Positions 1 to 8,372 are shown, counted from the first letter of the stretch. The stretch: 64,000 nucleotides of DNA from UBA6814 sp040753075 (GCA_040753075.1 JBFMHA010000014.1:4085-68084), one strand, 5' to 3'. Program-made: numbers and translations. The notes: generated by a model from the sequence alone, not told the origin.

Positions 1-228
1 CACCTCGGCGGTGATCGTGACTCCCTGCACCGCCGCCAGGGTGCCCACCGCGGTGAGGCGGGGCTCCCAGTCCTCGGCCCGCACCGGGGCCGCGGTGACG
101 GCCTGGGGCGGCATCTTGAAGGCCTCGGCGCTGGCCGCCATGGCCTTGAACTGGAGGAGCTTGGTTCCGGCCAGGGCGGCCGCCATGAGCACCAGGGCCG
201 CGAGAATGAAAACGATGCGCTTCTTCAT
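1..228 (-). CDS. RND efflux periplasmic adaptor (MFP), 5' end only
   Basis: Only the first 76 codons are in the window; the gene runs off the left edge. It starts MKKRIVFILAALVLMAAALAG, an N-terminal membrane anchor or signal segment, followed by a stretch (AVTAAPVRAEDWEPRLTAVG) typical of the first beta strand of AcrA/MexA-like membrane fusion proteins. These proteins link an inner-membrane RND pump to an outer-membrane TolC channel. The start lies 40 bases after the stop of the tetR-type gene on the same strand, with GAGGG upstream, so both probably share one transcript. The pump gene would be outside the window. The family call rests on the short N-terminus and the regulator next door. Confidence 0.7.
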   Translation of the reverse strand, partial: MKKRIVFILAALVLMAAALAGTKLLQFKAMAASAEAFKMPPQAVTAAPVRAEDWEPRLTAVGTLAAVQGVTITAEV

Positions 229-268
229 GGGAATGCCCTCGGAAGAGATTGGAAGGGACAGGGGGGGG

Positions 269-949
269 TCAGCGGGCCGCGGCCCGGGCGGCGGCCCCGT
301 CCAGGAGGAGGTCCACGCAGCGGGCCACCTGCTCCCGGGTCGGGACGGGGACGAAATCCTGCTTCATGATCTGGCACTGGATGGCTTCGAGCAGGCCCGG
401 CAGGAGCATGTCCAGGGCCGGGCCGTCTTCCGGGGCCATGCCGCCTTCCGTGGCCAGCCCCTCCAGCAGGAGGCCCAGCTTGGCGTGCAGCCGTTCGTGG
501 GCGGTCTTGATGTCGAAGCGGGGGGTGGAGTCCTGGGGGCCGTAGAAGGCTGCGTGCACGAAACGCAAGATGTCCAGGTTGCTGGCGAACAGTTCCGCCA
601 GGACCTGGACGAAGGTGTGGATCCGTTGCCTGGCCCCGCCGGGCGCGGCTATCCCGGCGTCCAGCGCCGCGAAGTAGCTGGCGATGGCGAAATCCAGGAT
701 GCTCAGGAACAGGTCGTCCTTGTTCTTGAAATAGTAATAGAGGGTGGGCTTGGTCACCCCCGAGGCCTCCACGATCTCCCGCACCGAGGTGGCGGCGAAT
801 CCCTTGCGGGTGAACAGCCGCGCGGCCTCAAGCATGATCCGGCAGCGGTTCCCCGGGGCCTGGCACAGTTCGGCCAGAACGCTGCCCGGCGGGGGGGGCG
901 CGTCGGGGGAGGGCGGGGCGGCGAGTGCGGTGTCCTGCTTGTCTTTCAT
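269..949 (-). CDS. TetR/AcrR-family transcriptional repressor
   Basis: A 226-residue one-component regulator. After a proline-rich N-terminal tail (about 30 residues) comes a TetR helix-turn-helix at about residues 35-82, with the hallmark recognition-helix segment VTKPTLYYYFKNKDDL. The C-terminal two thirds is helical, as expected of a ligand-binding and dimerisation domain. It lies directly upstream of an RND adaptor gene and downstream of two tandem palindromes (974-1010). Autoregulation and control of the efflux operon by an exported toxic compound is therefore the likely role. The ligand cannot be read from sequence. Confidence 0.9.
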   Translation of the reverse strand: MKDKQDTALAAPPSPDAPPPPGSVLAELCQAPGNRCRIMLEAARLFTRKGFAATSVREIVEASGVTKPTLYYYFKNKDDLFLSILDFAIASYFAALDAGIAAPGGARQRIHTFVQVLAELFASNLDILRFVHAAFYGPQDSTPRFDIKTAHERLHAKLGLLLEGLATEGGMAPEDGPALDMLLPGLLEAIQCQIMKQDFVPVPTREQVARCVDLLLDGAAARAAAR

Positions 950-973
950 GAATGCTCCGGCGGTCGGCCCAGT

Positions 974-1010
974 ATACCAACCGGTAGGTATTGTACCGAC
1001 CGGTAGGTAT
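974..1010. promoter_or_regulatory. Tandem TetR-type operators
   Basis: Two 18-base near-palindromes lie side by side: ATACCAACCGGTAGGTAT (974-991) and GTACCGACCGGTAGGTAT (993-1010). Each has an ACCGGT-type centre, and they repeat at a 19-base interval. They sit 25-61 bases upstream of the tetR-type start codon, where they would overlap its promoter. The architecture fits two repressor dimers binding cooperatively to shut off the regulator-efflux operon. Confidence 0.8.
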
Positions 1011-1080
1011 GCCTCCCGGGCCGGGATGTCAAGCTTCCCCGCAAGAGAAATGAACGGCGCTCCGGAAGCGGCCTGGGGGG

Positions 1081-1575
1081 TCAGGCCAGGGGCAGGTGGA
1101 AGAATCTCGTGTCCACGGCCATGACCGGGAAGGAGGGGGGCAGGGCCTCCCGGGGGATCTCGGCGAAGCCTTGCTTGGCGTAGAAGCGGTGGGCGGCCAG
1201 GAAGCGTTCGGTGGTTCCCAGATAGATGGCGCGCACCGCCTGCGACCTGGACCAGTCCAGGGCCGCGCCGAGCAGCGCCGCGGCCACCCCGCCCGCTGCG
1301 CCGCGGTGCTCCCGGGCCACGAACATCTTGCGCAGGGCGCAGAGGCTCTCCCCGATGTCCTTGAGGGCCACGGTGCCGGCCAGGATGCCGTCCCGCCGGG
1401 CCAGCCAGAAATTGCCGCAGCCCGACTGGTAGAAGCCCGGGATGTCCGCCAGGTCCGGCTGGTCCGCGGCGGTGATGGGCAGGCCGAACTCCCCGCGCTG
1501 GATGGTCAGGATGAGGTTCTGGACCTCGCTCTCCTGGCCCGGGGCGAAGGGGGCGATATGCAGGTTCGAACTCAT
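1081..1575 (-). CDS. GNAT-family N-acetyltransferase
   Basis: A 164-residue protein with GNAT features: a beta strand around ILAGTVALKD, an acetyl-CoA-binding region REHRGAAGGVAAALLGAAL at about residues 88-106, and a C-terminal segment with FYAKQGFAEI. It would transfer an acetyl group to an unidentified amine. The ATG at 1575 was chosen because it overlaps the stop of the upstream Smr gene as ATGA, indicating translational coupling. A longer open frame upstream is out of register with the real Smr gene and was discarded. The substrate is unknown. Confidence 0.85.
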   Translation of the reverse strand: MSSNLHIAPFAPGQESEVQNLILTIQRGEFGLPITAADQPDLADIPGFYQSGCGNFWLARRDGILAGTVALKDIGESLCALRKMFVAREHRGAAGGVAAALLGAALDWSRSQAVRAIYLGTTERFLAAHRFYAKQGFAEIPREALPPSFPVMAVDTRFFHLPLA

Positions 1576-2507
1576 TCCAGCCCCTGCCCCGGGGGAAGGC
1601 GGTCCCAGACCACCTTGCCCAGGGATTTCTTGAACTTGCGCAGGAGCACGTAGAGCGCGCCCGCCCCGCCGTCGCGGGGCAGGGCGGTGACGAAGGCCAG
1701 CACCACCCGGCGCAGGGGGTCCTGGGTGAGCCAGGTCCGCACCGCCTCGCGCAGCACCGGCGCGCCGCCCGGGGAGTTGAGGCCCCGGCCGGTGACCAGC
1801 AGCACGCAACGCCGGCCCAGGTTGTACTGGTCGCGCACGAAGTCCAGGAGCGCGAACTGGGCCTGCTCGGCGTTGAGGCCGTGCAGGTCCAGGTGGGCCT
1901 CCCAGGAGAAGTGTCCCGTGCGCAGCTGCTGCACGGTGCGCGGGTCCAGGCCCTTGACCTGGGCCTGGGTGAACTCCTCGCTGAAGGACAACTCGAACTC
2001 CACGTCCCCGCGCAGCAGGTCGCGCATGCGCTCCCGGTCCGGCTTGGGCTGGCTCGGCGCCGCCTGGGGCGGGGCCGCGGGCAGGTCCCGGCCGCTCTGG
2101 CCGTCCAGCCGCTCCACGCCCTGCATGGCGAAGTGGAACAGGTATTCGTCCTTGTCCATGACCGGGGCCTGCGGGGCCGCGGGCCTGGGCGCGGGCTCGG
2201 GGGCGGGCTTGGGCCGGGTCGGGACGGGCGCGGCCTTGGCCTTCTTCTTCATCTTCTTCTTGCGTTCGTCGTCTTCGAGCAGGGCGGCGAAGGGACGGTC
2301 CAGCCCCGCCGGCCCGGCCGGCGCGGCCGCCACCCGGCCCCGGGGATCGTCCAGGGAGGCGGTCCCGGCCATGGCCCGGGCGAACAGGTCCGCGTCGGGC
2401 TCGGCCGGCTCGGCGGGGACCGCGGCCTGGGCCGGCCGCTGGGCCTTGACCTTGTCCTTGGGCTTGAACCGCTTCTTGAGGTCGGAAAAGGGGGTGTTCT
2501 CGTCCAT
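1572..2507 (-). CDS. Smr (MutS2 C-terminal-like) domain protein
   Basis: A 311-residue protein. Residues 1-140 are low-complexity, rich in Lys, Pro and Ala, with a very basic DDERKKKMKKKAKA stretch. The C-terminal Smr domain (about 203-305) carries LDLHGLNAEQA at 206, VTGRGLNSPGG and GGAGALYVLL, the three conserved Smr blocks. Smr domains nick or bind nucleic acids; stand-alone proteins of this kind are linked to recombination control or RNA quality control. It is the first gene of a two-gene unit with the GNAT gene (4-base overlap). The ATG at 2507 begins MDENTPFSDLKKRFKPKDK, a usual start for this family. Confidence 0.87.
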   Translation of the reverse strand: MDENTPFSDLKKRFKPKDKVKAQRPAQAAVPAEPAEPDADLFARAMAGTASLDDPRGRVAAAPAGPAGLDRPFAALLEDDERKKKMKKKAKAAPVPTRPKPAPEPAPRPAAPQAPVMDKDEYLFHFAMQGVERLDGQSGRDLPAAPPQAAPSQPKPDRERMRDLLRGDVEFELSFSEEFTQAQVKGLDPRTVQQLRTGHFSWEAHLDLHGLNAEQAQFALLDFVRDQYNLGRRCVLLVTGRGLNSPGGAPVLREAVRTWLTQDPLRRVVLAFVTALPRDGGAGALYVLLRKFKKSLGKVVWDRLPPGQGLE

Positions 2508-2781
2508 GCGGCGATTGTCCCTCCGGCGCGGGGCCGCGTCAAGCCCGGCCCCGGTTGCTGCGCAGCCGCGGGGCGCAACAGCCCGGCGCTGTCTTTCCGG
2601 CCATGGACGCCCGGGACGGGATGGGCAGGGCCGGCCGGTTGTGCGGGCATCGGATTGTCTGGTATGCAGGAGGCGTCCGCGCCGGAGCGTCCGTGGCGGG
2701 CCGGCGCATAAAGTCCTCGGGAAAACAGACGAAAAGACCGTCGAGACGGTCCGCGCCGTTGCGCGGGCCGCCAGTTCCCCG

Positions 2782-2805
2782 CTCAAAATACGTCAGTATT
2801 TTGAG
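2782..2805. repeat. Perfect 10-bp inverted repeat in the 383-bp intergenic region 2508-2890
   Basis: The arms CTCAAAATAC and GTATTTTGAG are exact reverse complements around a 4-base loop (GTCA). The element is AT-rich in a very GC-rich neighbourhood and lies 85 bases upstream of the binding-protein start, between divergent genes. No T-tract follows on either strand, so it looks more like an operator than a terminator. The rest of 2508-2890 shows no convincing gene. Confidence 0.6.
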
Positions 2806-2890
2806 GTTAAAAAAATGATCCCACAGGGTTGCGCCATCTCATGGGCGCATCGCTGGCCAAACGGAACGGGATCGGACACGGGAGACGGAC

Positions 2891-4135
2891 ATGCGCATCT
2901 CTGGCCTTCTTGGCGGCCTCATCGGCGGCCCGGCCCTCCTGGGGGCCGCCATCTGCCTGCTGCTCCTGGCGGCGCGGCCTGCGGCCGCCCTGGAGAAGCC
3001 CATCGTCTACGCCTTCGACCGCGACTTCCCGCCCTTCTCCATGCTCAAGGGCCGGGAGCCCGACGGTTTCGAGGTGGACGTGCTCAAGGCCGCCCTGGCC
3101 AACCGGGGCTTCAAGCTCAGCTTCCGGCCCATGGAGAGCTGGGACCGGGTCCTGTCCGAGTTGTCCAGCGGCAAGGTGAACGTGGTCTCGGGCATGACTC
3201 GCACCGAACTGCGGGAGAAGCTCTTCCTTTTCCCCGAGGCCCCCACCCTGGACGTGCAGGTCAAGTTCTTCGCGCCCTCCAAGGCCGGGGTCATGGCCGT
3301 GGAGTCCCTGGTGGGCAAGACCGTGGCCGTGCGCAAGGGCACGGTGTACCAGACCATGCTGGAGGCCTTCGGCGGCGTCAAGGTCAAGCCGGCGCCCACC
3401 CAGGAGGAGGGCCTGCGCATGGTCTGGAAGGGCGAGGTGGACGCCTATTTCGGGCCGGACAAGGAGACGTACTACGCCCTGTGGAAGAATAACATCCCGG
3501 ACATCGCCGCGGTGGGGCAGGCCGTGGACCGCACCGCCCTGTACTTCGCGGTGTACAAGGGAGACCCGGACCTGGTGGCCGCGCTCAACGCCGGCCTGCG
3601 GGAGATCCGCCTGTCCGGGGAGTACGACCGCATCTTCCGCAAATGGTTCGTGAACGAATTGGAGAAGGGCAAGGCCAGGATGCTGCTCGACCAGGCCAAG
3701 GCCGCGGCGGGCATGTCGTATGCGCCGTATTCCCGGGAGAAGGCCGGGGCGGTGGTGGCCACCCGCGGGGGCAAGGTCTATGCCGGGGCGCGCATCGAGA
3801 ACGCCCAGTCGGACCTGAACCTGCCGCCCTTCGCCGTGGCCCTGGCCAAGGCGGTCAGCGCCGGCGACCTGGAGATCGCCGTGGCCGCAGGCATGACCGC
3901 CGACGGCCGGCTCCTCCTGCCCACCGCCCAGGAGCGGCAGATGCTCTTCGAGTTCGGCCGCGGGGTGCTGGTGGTGGTGGAGCCCGAGCCCGGGGTCTTC
4001 GACACCTGGGCCATCCCCCGGCTGCTGCCCCTGGGATATACCGCCCGGGAGCCCGAGCCCCGGCCCGCGCCCCCGGCCCCGGGCGGGAAGCTCATGCTGG
4101 ACAAGGTCCCGGAGCCGGAGGCCCGGCCCCAGTGA
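2891..4135 (+). CDS. Periplasmic solute-binding protein fused to a degenerate cytidine-deaminase-like domain
   Basis: A 414-residue protein with a signal peptide (about 1-34, ending AARPAAA). Residues 36-257 form an SBP_bac_3/amino-acid-type binding domain (YAFDRDFPPFSML, GFEVDVLKAAL, GEYDRIFRKW). Residues about 262-383 align with cytidine deaminase: YAPYSREKAGAVV, ARIENAQSDLN, KAVSAGD, then PTAQERQMLFEF where the enzyme has PCxxCRQxxxEF, and finally LLPLGY. The Cys-Ala-Glu motif is replaced by residues around Leu311-Phe314, and both PCxxC cysteines are lost (Thr345, Glu348). Zinc binding and catalysis are therefore not expected. It may be a periplasmic nucleoside- or ligand-binding module. 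It starts after GGAGA, and its stop overlaps the glucokinase start as GTGA. The tail is Pro/Glu-rich. Confidence 0.85.
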   Translation: MRISGLLGGLIGGPALLGAAICLLLLAARPAAALEKPIVYAFDRDFPPFSMLKGREPDGFEVDVLKAALANRGFKLSFRPMESWDRVLSELSSGKVNVVSGMTRTELREKLFLFPEAPTLDVQVKFFAPSKAGVMAVESLVGKTVAVRKGTVYQTMLEAFGGVKVKPAPTQEEGLRMVWKGEVDAYFGPDKETYYALWKNNIPDIAAVGQAVDRTALYFAVYKGDPDLVAALNAGLREIRLSGEYDRIFRKWFVNELEKGKARMLLDQAKAAAGMSYAPYSREKAGAVVATRGGKVYAGARIENAQSDLNLPPFAVALAKAVSAGDLEIAVAAGMTADGRLLLPTAQERQMLFEFGRGVLVVVEPEPGVFDTWAIPRLLPLGYTAREPEPRPAPPAPGGKLMLDKVPEPEARPQ

Positions 4136-5127
4136 GCCAGGGCCCGCGCACGCTCCGCATCCTGGCCGCGGACATCGGCGGCACCAACGCCCGGTTCGGG
4201 GCCTTCGCCGCGGCCGAAGACGACTCCCTCGCCCTGCTGGGGACCTGCTGGCTGCCCACGGCGGAAAGCGCCTCCTTCCCGGACCTGGCGGCGCGCCTGG
4301 ACCGGGAGGGCGGCCTGCCCTTCGCGGCGTCCCGGGCGGACGTGGCCGCGGTGGCCATCGCCGGGCCGGTGGAGGAGGGCGCGCGCAGCGCGCCGCCCAA
4401 CATCGCCTGGGACCTGGACCTGGCCCGCGACGCGGCGGCCCTGGGCTTCAGGCGCTGGGTGCTGCTCAACGACTTCGCGGCCCAGGCCCATGCCTGCCGC
4501 ACCGCGGTCATGGACCGCGCCGAGGTGGTCCTGTCCGGCCGGCCCGACCCCGCGGGGGTCATGGCGGTGGTGGGAGCGGGAACCGGCCTGGGCAAGGCCG
4601 CGCTCGCGCCCGACGGCCATGGCGGCTGGCTGGCCCTGTCCACCGAGGCCGGGCACGGCCTGTTCCCCTTCGCCGGCGAGGCGGAGTTCGCCTTCTGGCG
4701 CTTCCTGCGGGAGGCCACCGGCCGCGCCCAGGTCATCGGCGACATGGTCTGCTCGGGCAGCGGGCTTTCCCTGCTGCACCGCCACCTGGCCGGCGAGGAG
4801 CGCACCCCGGAGGAGGTTGCGGCCTCCTTCGGCCCGGGTTCGGCCACCCTGGAGTGGTTCGCCCGCTTCCTGGGCCGGGCCTGCCGGGAGTTCGCCCTGC
4901 AGACCGTGAGCCTGGGCGGGCTGGTGGTGGCCGGCGGCATCGCGGCCCGCAACCCGGCAGTGGTCCGCCACCCGGCCTTCGCCGCCGAGTTCCGGGATTC
5001 CGAGACTCACGCCGCGCTCCTGGCCCGCATCCCGGTGCGGTTGTCCGCGGACCAGGACGCCGGGCTGTGGGGCGCGGCCCAGGCCGGTTTGCTCCGGGTG
5101 CGGGCCGGTACGTGTTTCTCTGCCTGA
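4132..5127 (+). CDS. glk: Glucokinase
   Basis: A 331-residue glucokinase of the bacterial Glk family, phosphorylating glucose with ATP to glucose-6-phosphate in the cytoplasm. Visible motifs: the phosphate-binding DIGGTNARFG near residue 13, the catalytic aspartate in LLNDFAAQ, the second nucleotide loop VVGAGTGLGKA, and STEAGHGLFPF in the sugar-binding region. The GTG at 4132 was chosen because it overlaps the stop of the upstream fusion gene (GTGA) and puts DIGGTN at the normal distance from the N-terminus. Coupling to a binding-protein gene is unusual for glk. All expected active-site segments are present. Confidence 0.93.
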   Translation: MSQGPRTLRILAADIGGTNARFGAFAAAEDDSLALLGTCWLPTAESASFPDLAARLDREGGLPFAASRADVAAVAIAGPVEEGARSAPPNIAWDLDLARDAAALGFRRWVLLNDFAAQAHACRTAVMDRAEVVLSGRPDPAGVMAVVGAGTGLGKAALAPDGHGGWLALSTEAGHGLFPFAGEAEFAFWRFLREATGRAQVIGDMVCSGSGLSLLHRHLAGEERTPEEVAASFGPGSATLEWFARFLGRACREFALQTVSLGGLVVAGGIAARNPAVVRHPAFAAEFRDSETHAALLARIPVRLSADQDAGLWGAAQAGLLRVRAGTCFSA

Positions 5128-5153
5128 CGGGGTGGCGCAATCTTACAGTGCAG

Positions 5154-5182
5154 TTGACTTTTTGCTTTATGCTCCATTATTA
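5154..5182 (+). promoter_or_regulatory. Likely sigma-70 promoter for the TolC-type gene
   Basis: TTGACT (5154-5159), a 17-base spacer, then TTATTA (5177-5182), in a short AT-rich patch between glk and the TolC-type gene. A second TATAAT at 5220-5225 is too close to the start codon (5240) to leave a leader with the Shine-Dalgarno site, so the upstream pair is preferred. Confidence 0.5.
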
Positions 5183-5239
5183 GGAAGAGTAATTATGTCT
5201 GTGTAGGCCTTCAATCATGTATAATCCGGGGGGACGGCC

Positions 5240-6541
5240 TTGAAGCGCATCATCTTGGTATTCACGGTTCTGGTTGCGGCCCTTGGCTGGACGTCTCTCG
5301 CCCAGGCCAAGACCCTGCAGGCGATGCTGGTGGAGCTCCTGGACACGCATGAGCGCATGCAGGCCGCGGTGGACACGCAGACTGCGGCGGAATACGGGGT
5401 GCGCACGGCCAAGGCCGGATGGAAGCCCAAAGTGGACCTCACCGGAGACTTCTCCTACGAGGACTACGACAACAGCAACCGGGCCTCCCAGACCACCGGC
5501 ATGTACCGCAACAAGGAGAAGCTGCGCGCCACCCAGCTGCTGTGGGACTTCGGCCGCACCGACTCGGTGGTCGGCTCCAGCGTGGCCTCCCAGGACAAGG
5601 CCGTGGCCGACAAGGTCGCCACTCGCCAGGGTCTGCTCCGGGAGGGCGTGGCCGCCTACCTGAACCTCATCCGCTACAGCAAGATCCTGGGCTACGCCCT
5701 GCACACCCGGGACAACTTCAAGAAGCTCATGGAGATCGAGCAGGCCAAGCTCAAGGCGGGTCAGGGCGACGAGCTCAAGGTCCTGCAGGCCAAGGGCCAG
5801 ATGGAGGCCTCCAAGGCCTTCGTGGTCCAGGCCGAGATGGACTACGGCCTGGCCCAGAACCGCTTCCAGGCGGTCTACACCTACGCCCTGCCCGACGCCG
5901 ACGTGGCCGGCCTGAGCGAGGACGTGGTGCCGGTGGGCAAGCTCCCCGCCACCTCGGATGACGCCATCGGCGCGGCCCACGCTGACAATCCCCAGCTCAA
6001 GAGCCTGGCCCAGGCGGTGAGCCTGGCCGACGCCCAGCTGGAGGCGGCCCGCTCCCGGTTCTACCCCTCCTTCAACGCCTACTTCGAGTACGAGCGCAAG
6101 GAGAACGACCAGAACAAGGCCATCCTCAAGAAGGAGAACCGCTACGGCATGGAGTTCGCCTGGAACCTGTACAACGGCGGCGGCGACACCGCGCTGGAGA
6201 AGACCGCGGTGCACACCCGCTCCGCGGCCCAGAACACCCTGCTCGACCTGCAGCGCACCGTGGACGAGGCGGTGCGCAACGCCTGGGTGCAGCTCCTGAA
6301 CTCCCGGGCCCGGGCCGAGATGTTCCGCTCCCAGGCCGAGACCGAAGGCAAGTTCCTGGAGAAGGCCAAGAAGGAGCGCGAGATCGGCGGCGAAACCAGC
6401 CTCACCGACCTGCTGCTGGCCGAGAACAACTGGATCACCGCCCAGATCGGCGTGACCACCGCCGAGTTCGACCAGGCCAACGCGGCCTTCGACCTCTTCT
6501 TCGCCATGGGCCGTCTGGAGCTGGACCTGTTCCTGAACTAG
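5240..6541 (+). CDS. TolC-family outer-membrane efflux/secretion channel
   Basis: A 433-residue outer-membrane protein with a signal peptide (cleavage after about residue 23, SLAQA-KT). Two TolC-like halves of long alpha-helical hairpins follow, with internal motifs such as FYPSFNAYFEYER and WNLYNGGG and the closing segment LLLAENNWITAQIGVTTAEFDQANAAF. It would form the trimeric channel for a type I secretion or efflux complex. The start is TTG at 5240, preceded by GGGGGA; no in-frame ATG lies before the signal peptide. A strong terminator at 6560-6599 separates it from the ABC exporter operon, so the channel is probably expressed independently and may serve several pumps. Confidence 0.88.
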   Translation: MKRIILVFTVLVAALGWTSLAQAKTLQAMLVELLDTHERMQAAVDTQTAAEYGVRTAKAGWKPKVDLTGDFSYEDYDNSNRASQTTGMYRNKEKLRATQLLWDFGRTDSVVGSSVASQDKAVADKVATRQGLLREGVAAYLNLIRYSKILGYALHTRDNFKKLMEIEQAKLKAGQGDELKVLQAKGQMEASKAFVVQAEMDYGLAQNRFQAVYTYALPDADVAGLSEDVVPVGKLPATSDDAIGAAHADNPQLKSLAQAVSLADAQLEAARSRFYPSFNAYFEYERKENDQNKAILKKENRYGMEFAWNLYNGGGDTALEKTAVHTRSAAQNTLLDLQRTVDEAVRNAWVQLLNSRARAEMFRSQAETEGKFLEKAKKEREIGGETSLTDLLLAENNWITAQIGVTTAEFDQANAAFDLFFAMGRLELDLFLN

Positions 6542-6559
6542 GCCGCATCGACGACAGCC

Positions 6560-6599
6560 AGGCCGGCGCGTCCCCCCGCGGGGCGGCCGGCCTTTTTTT
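6560..6599 (+). terminator. Rho-independent terminator after the TolC-type gene
   Basis: Outer arms GGCCGGC (6561-6567) and GCCGGCC (6586-6592) with additional inner C/G pairing, followed by seven T residues (6593-6599). Confidence 0.85.
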
Positions 6600-6698
6600 C
6601 CAGGCTGCAAGGCCCAACCGCTTGTGGGCCCGGCGGAATTGGTCTAGCGTCCCGGGAAACCCTCTCCGGGTCGGCTCGAAGGACCGCACGCGTCACGC

Positions 6699-8372
6699 AT
6701 GAACGAACTTCTCTCCCGGCTGCGGGCCAGGCCCGCCCTGTACCTGGACCTGCTCGCCGCCAGCCTGCTCGTCAACCTGCTGGCGTTCGCGGACACCATC
6801 TTCGTGATGATCCTCCTGCGGCGCTACCTGACCTACGGGTTCGACGCCACGCTCCTGGTGCTCACCGCCGGGACCCTGGCGGCCCTGGCCATGCAGTATG
6901 GCCTCTCGCGGGTGCGGCTTTCCCTGGCCGCCCGGGTGAGCCCGGCCCTGGAGCGCGCCGCGGCCGAGGAGCTGTTCGCCTCCCTGGCCGGGGCCCGGAC
7001 CGAGGCGCTGGACGCCCTGCCCCCTGGCCGGGCGGTGGAGGCGGCCCAGGACCTGGAGGCGGTGCGCGCGGCCTACGACGGACCCAACCTGGTGGCGGTG
7101 CTGGACGCTCCCTTCGCCCTGCTCTTCGTGGCCGCCACCTGGGCCCTGTCCCCGCTCATGGCCGGGGTGGTGCTGGTCGGCGCGGCCCTGTCCCTGTGGG
7201 CTGCGGAGGGCTCCGGCCGCCGCCAGGCCCAGGCCTCCCGGGACCTGGCCGCGGCCCGCACCGAGAACCGGGCCCTCATGCTTTCCGCGAGCACGGCCGC
7301 GGACACCCTGCGCGCCTTCTCGGCCCTGCGCCATTACGGCGCGCTCTGGCGCAGCCAGTCCTCCCGCCTGGCGGTCCTGCGCCGGCGCATCGCCGACACC
7401 CGCGGCCTGGGGCAGGCGGCGGCCGGGACCGCCGGCCTGTTCGCGCGGGTGGGCGTGTATGCGGTGGGAGCGGTGCTGGTGGTCCGGGGCGAACTGACCT
7501 TTGCCGCGCTCATCGGCGCGTCCATCCTGGGCGGCTACGCAGTGCAGCGGGTGGTCATGCTGGCGTCCGCCCGCGCCCTGCTGGCCGAGGCGGCCGAGGC
7601 CCGGGCCCGGCTGGACGAGCTGGCCGCCCTGCCCGCGGAGCGCCGGGGCGGGGCCAGGCCCGAGGGATACGCCGGGGACCTGCGCCTCACGGACCTCTCC
7701 TTCGCTTTTCCCGGGAGCCCCGCGCCGCTCTTCTCCGGCCTGTCCCTGACCCTTCCGCCTGGCGGGGTGCTGGCGGTGCGCGGGTTCAACGGCTGCGGCA
7801 AGACCACCCTGCTGCGCCTGCTGGCCGGACTGGTGGAGCCTGCCGCGGGCCGCATCGAGGCCGGCGGGCTGGACCTGGCCGGATGGGACCTGGCGCACTG
7901 GCGGGCGCAGCTGTGCTACATGCCGCAAGAGCCGTTCTTCCTGGGCGGGACCGTGCGCGACAACCTGACCATGGCCAATCCGGACCTGCCCGAGGCGGCG
8001 CTCAACAGCCTCATCCGCACCTGCGGCCTGCGCCGCTTCCTGGACCTCTCGGACAAGGGGCTGGACGGGCCGGTCAACGACGGGGGACGGGACCTGCCCC
8101 TGGGCATCCGGCGGCGCATGGCCCTGGTCCGGGCCCTGGCCGGGCAGGGGCCGCTCCTGCTCCTGGACGAGCCCACCGAGGGCCTGGACGCAGAGGGCGT
8201 GCAGGCGGTGTACGCCGCGCTCAACGACCTGGTGCGGGAGGGTCGGACCGTGGTGGCCGTGTCCTCGGACCCGGGCATCCTGCGCGCCGCCCATCTGGTT
8301 CTGGACCTGGGCGCCAGTCCCGCGGCGCTCGCCGTGCAGCGTCCCTTCGCCGCGCCCGGGGGCAAGCCGTGA
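6699..8372 (+). CDS. Type I secretion-like ABC half-exporter, subunit 1 (atypical ATPase motifs)
   Basis: A 557-residue permease-ATPase fusion. A PrtD/HlyB-type transmembrane domain (about 1-320) has no N-terminal peptidase-like domain. The ATPase has Walker A GFNGCGKTT at 362, a Q-loop YMPQEPFFLG and Walker B LLLLDEPTEGLD near 486-496. Two key motifs depart from consensus: the signature LSGGQ is LPLGI (466-470), and the switch histidine is Ser523 (VVAVSSDP). It is probably one half of a heterodimer with the next gene, whose start overlaps its stop (GTGA). Context (HlyD next, TolC before) points to export of a large protein across both membranes. The substrate is unknown; the RTX protein at 59-64 kb is a candidate by inference only. 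Confidence 0.85.
   Translation: MNELLSRLRARPALYLDLLAASLLVNLLAFADTIFVMILLRRYLTYGFDATLLVLTAGTLAALAMQYGLSRVRLSLAARVSPALERAAAEELFASLAGARTEALDALPPGRAVEAAQDLEAVRAAYDGPNLVAVLDAPFALLFVAATWALSPLMAGVVLVGAALSLWAAEGSGRRQAQASRDLAAARTENRALMLSASTAADTLRAFSALRHYGALWRSQSSRLAVLRRRIADTRGLGQAAAGTAGLFARVGVYAVGAVLVVRGELTFAALIGASILGGYAVQRVVMLASARALLAEAAEARARLDELAALPAERRGGARPEGYAGDLRLTDLSFAFPGSPAPLFSGLSLTLPPGGVLAVRGFNGCGKTTLLRLLAGLVEPAAGRIEAGGLDLAGWDLAHWRAQLCYMPQEPFFLGGTVRDNLTMANPDLPEAALNSLIRTCGLRRFLDLSDKGLDGPVNDGGRDLPLGIRRRMALVRALAGQGPLLLLDEPTEGLDAEGVQAVYAALNDLVREGRTVVAVSSDPGILRAAHLVLDLGASPAALAVQRPFAAPGGKP

Noticed and set aside
5220..5225. TATAAT as the -10 box of the TolC-type gene
   Set aside because: Too close to the TTG start (14 bases) to leave a leader that includes the Shine-Dalgarno sequence, and no good -35 box at 16-18 bases.
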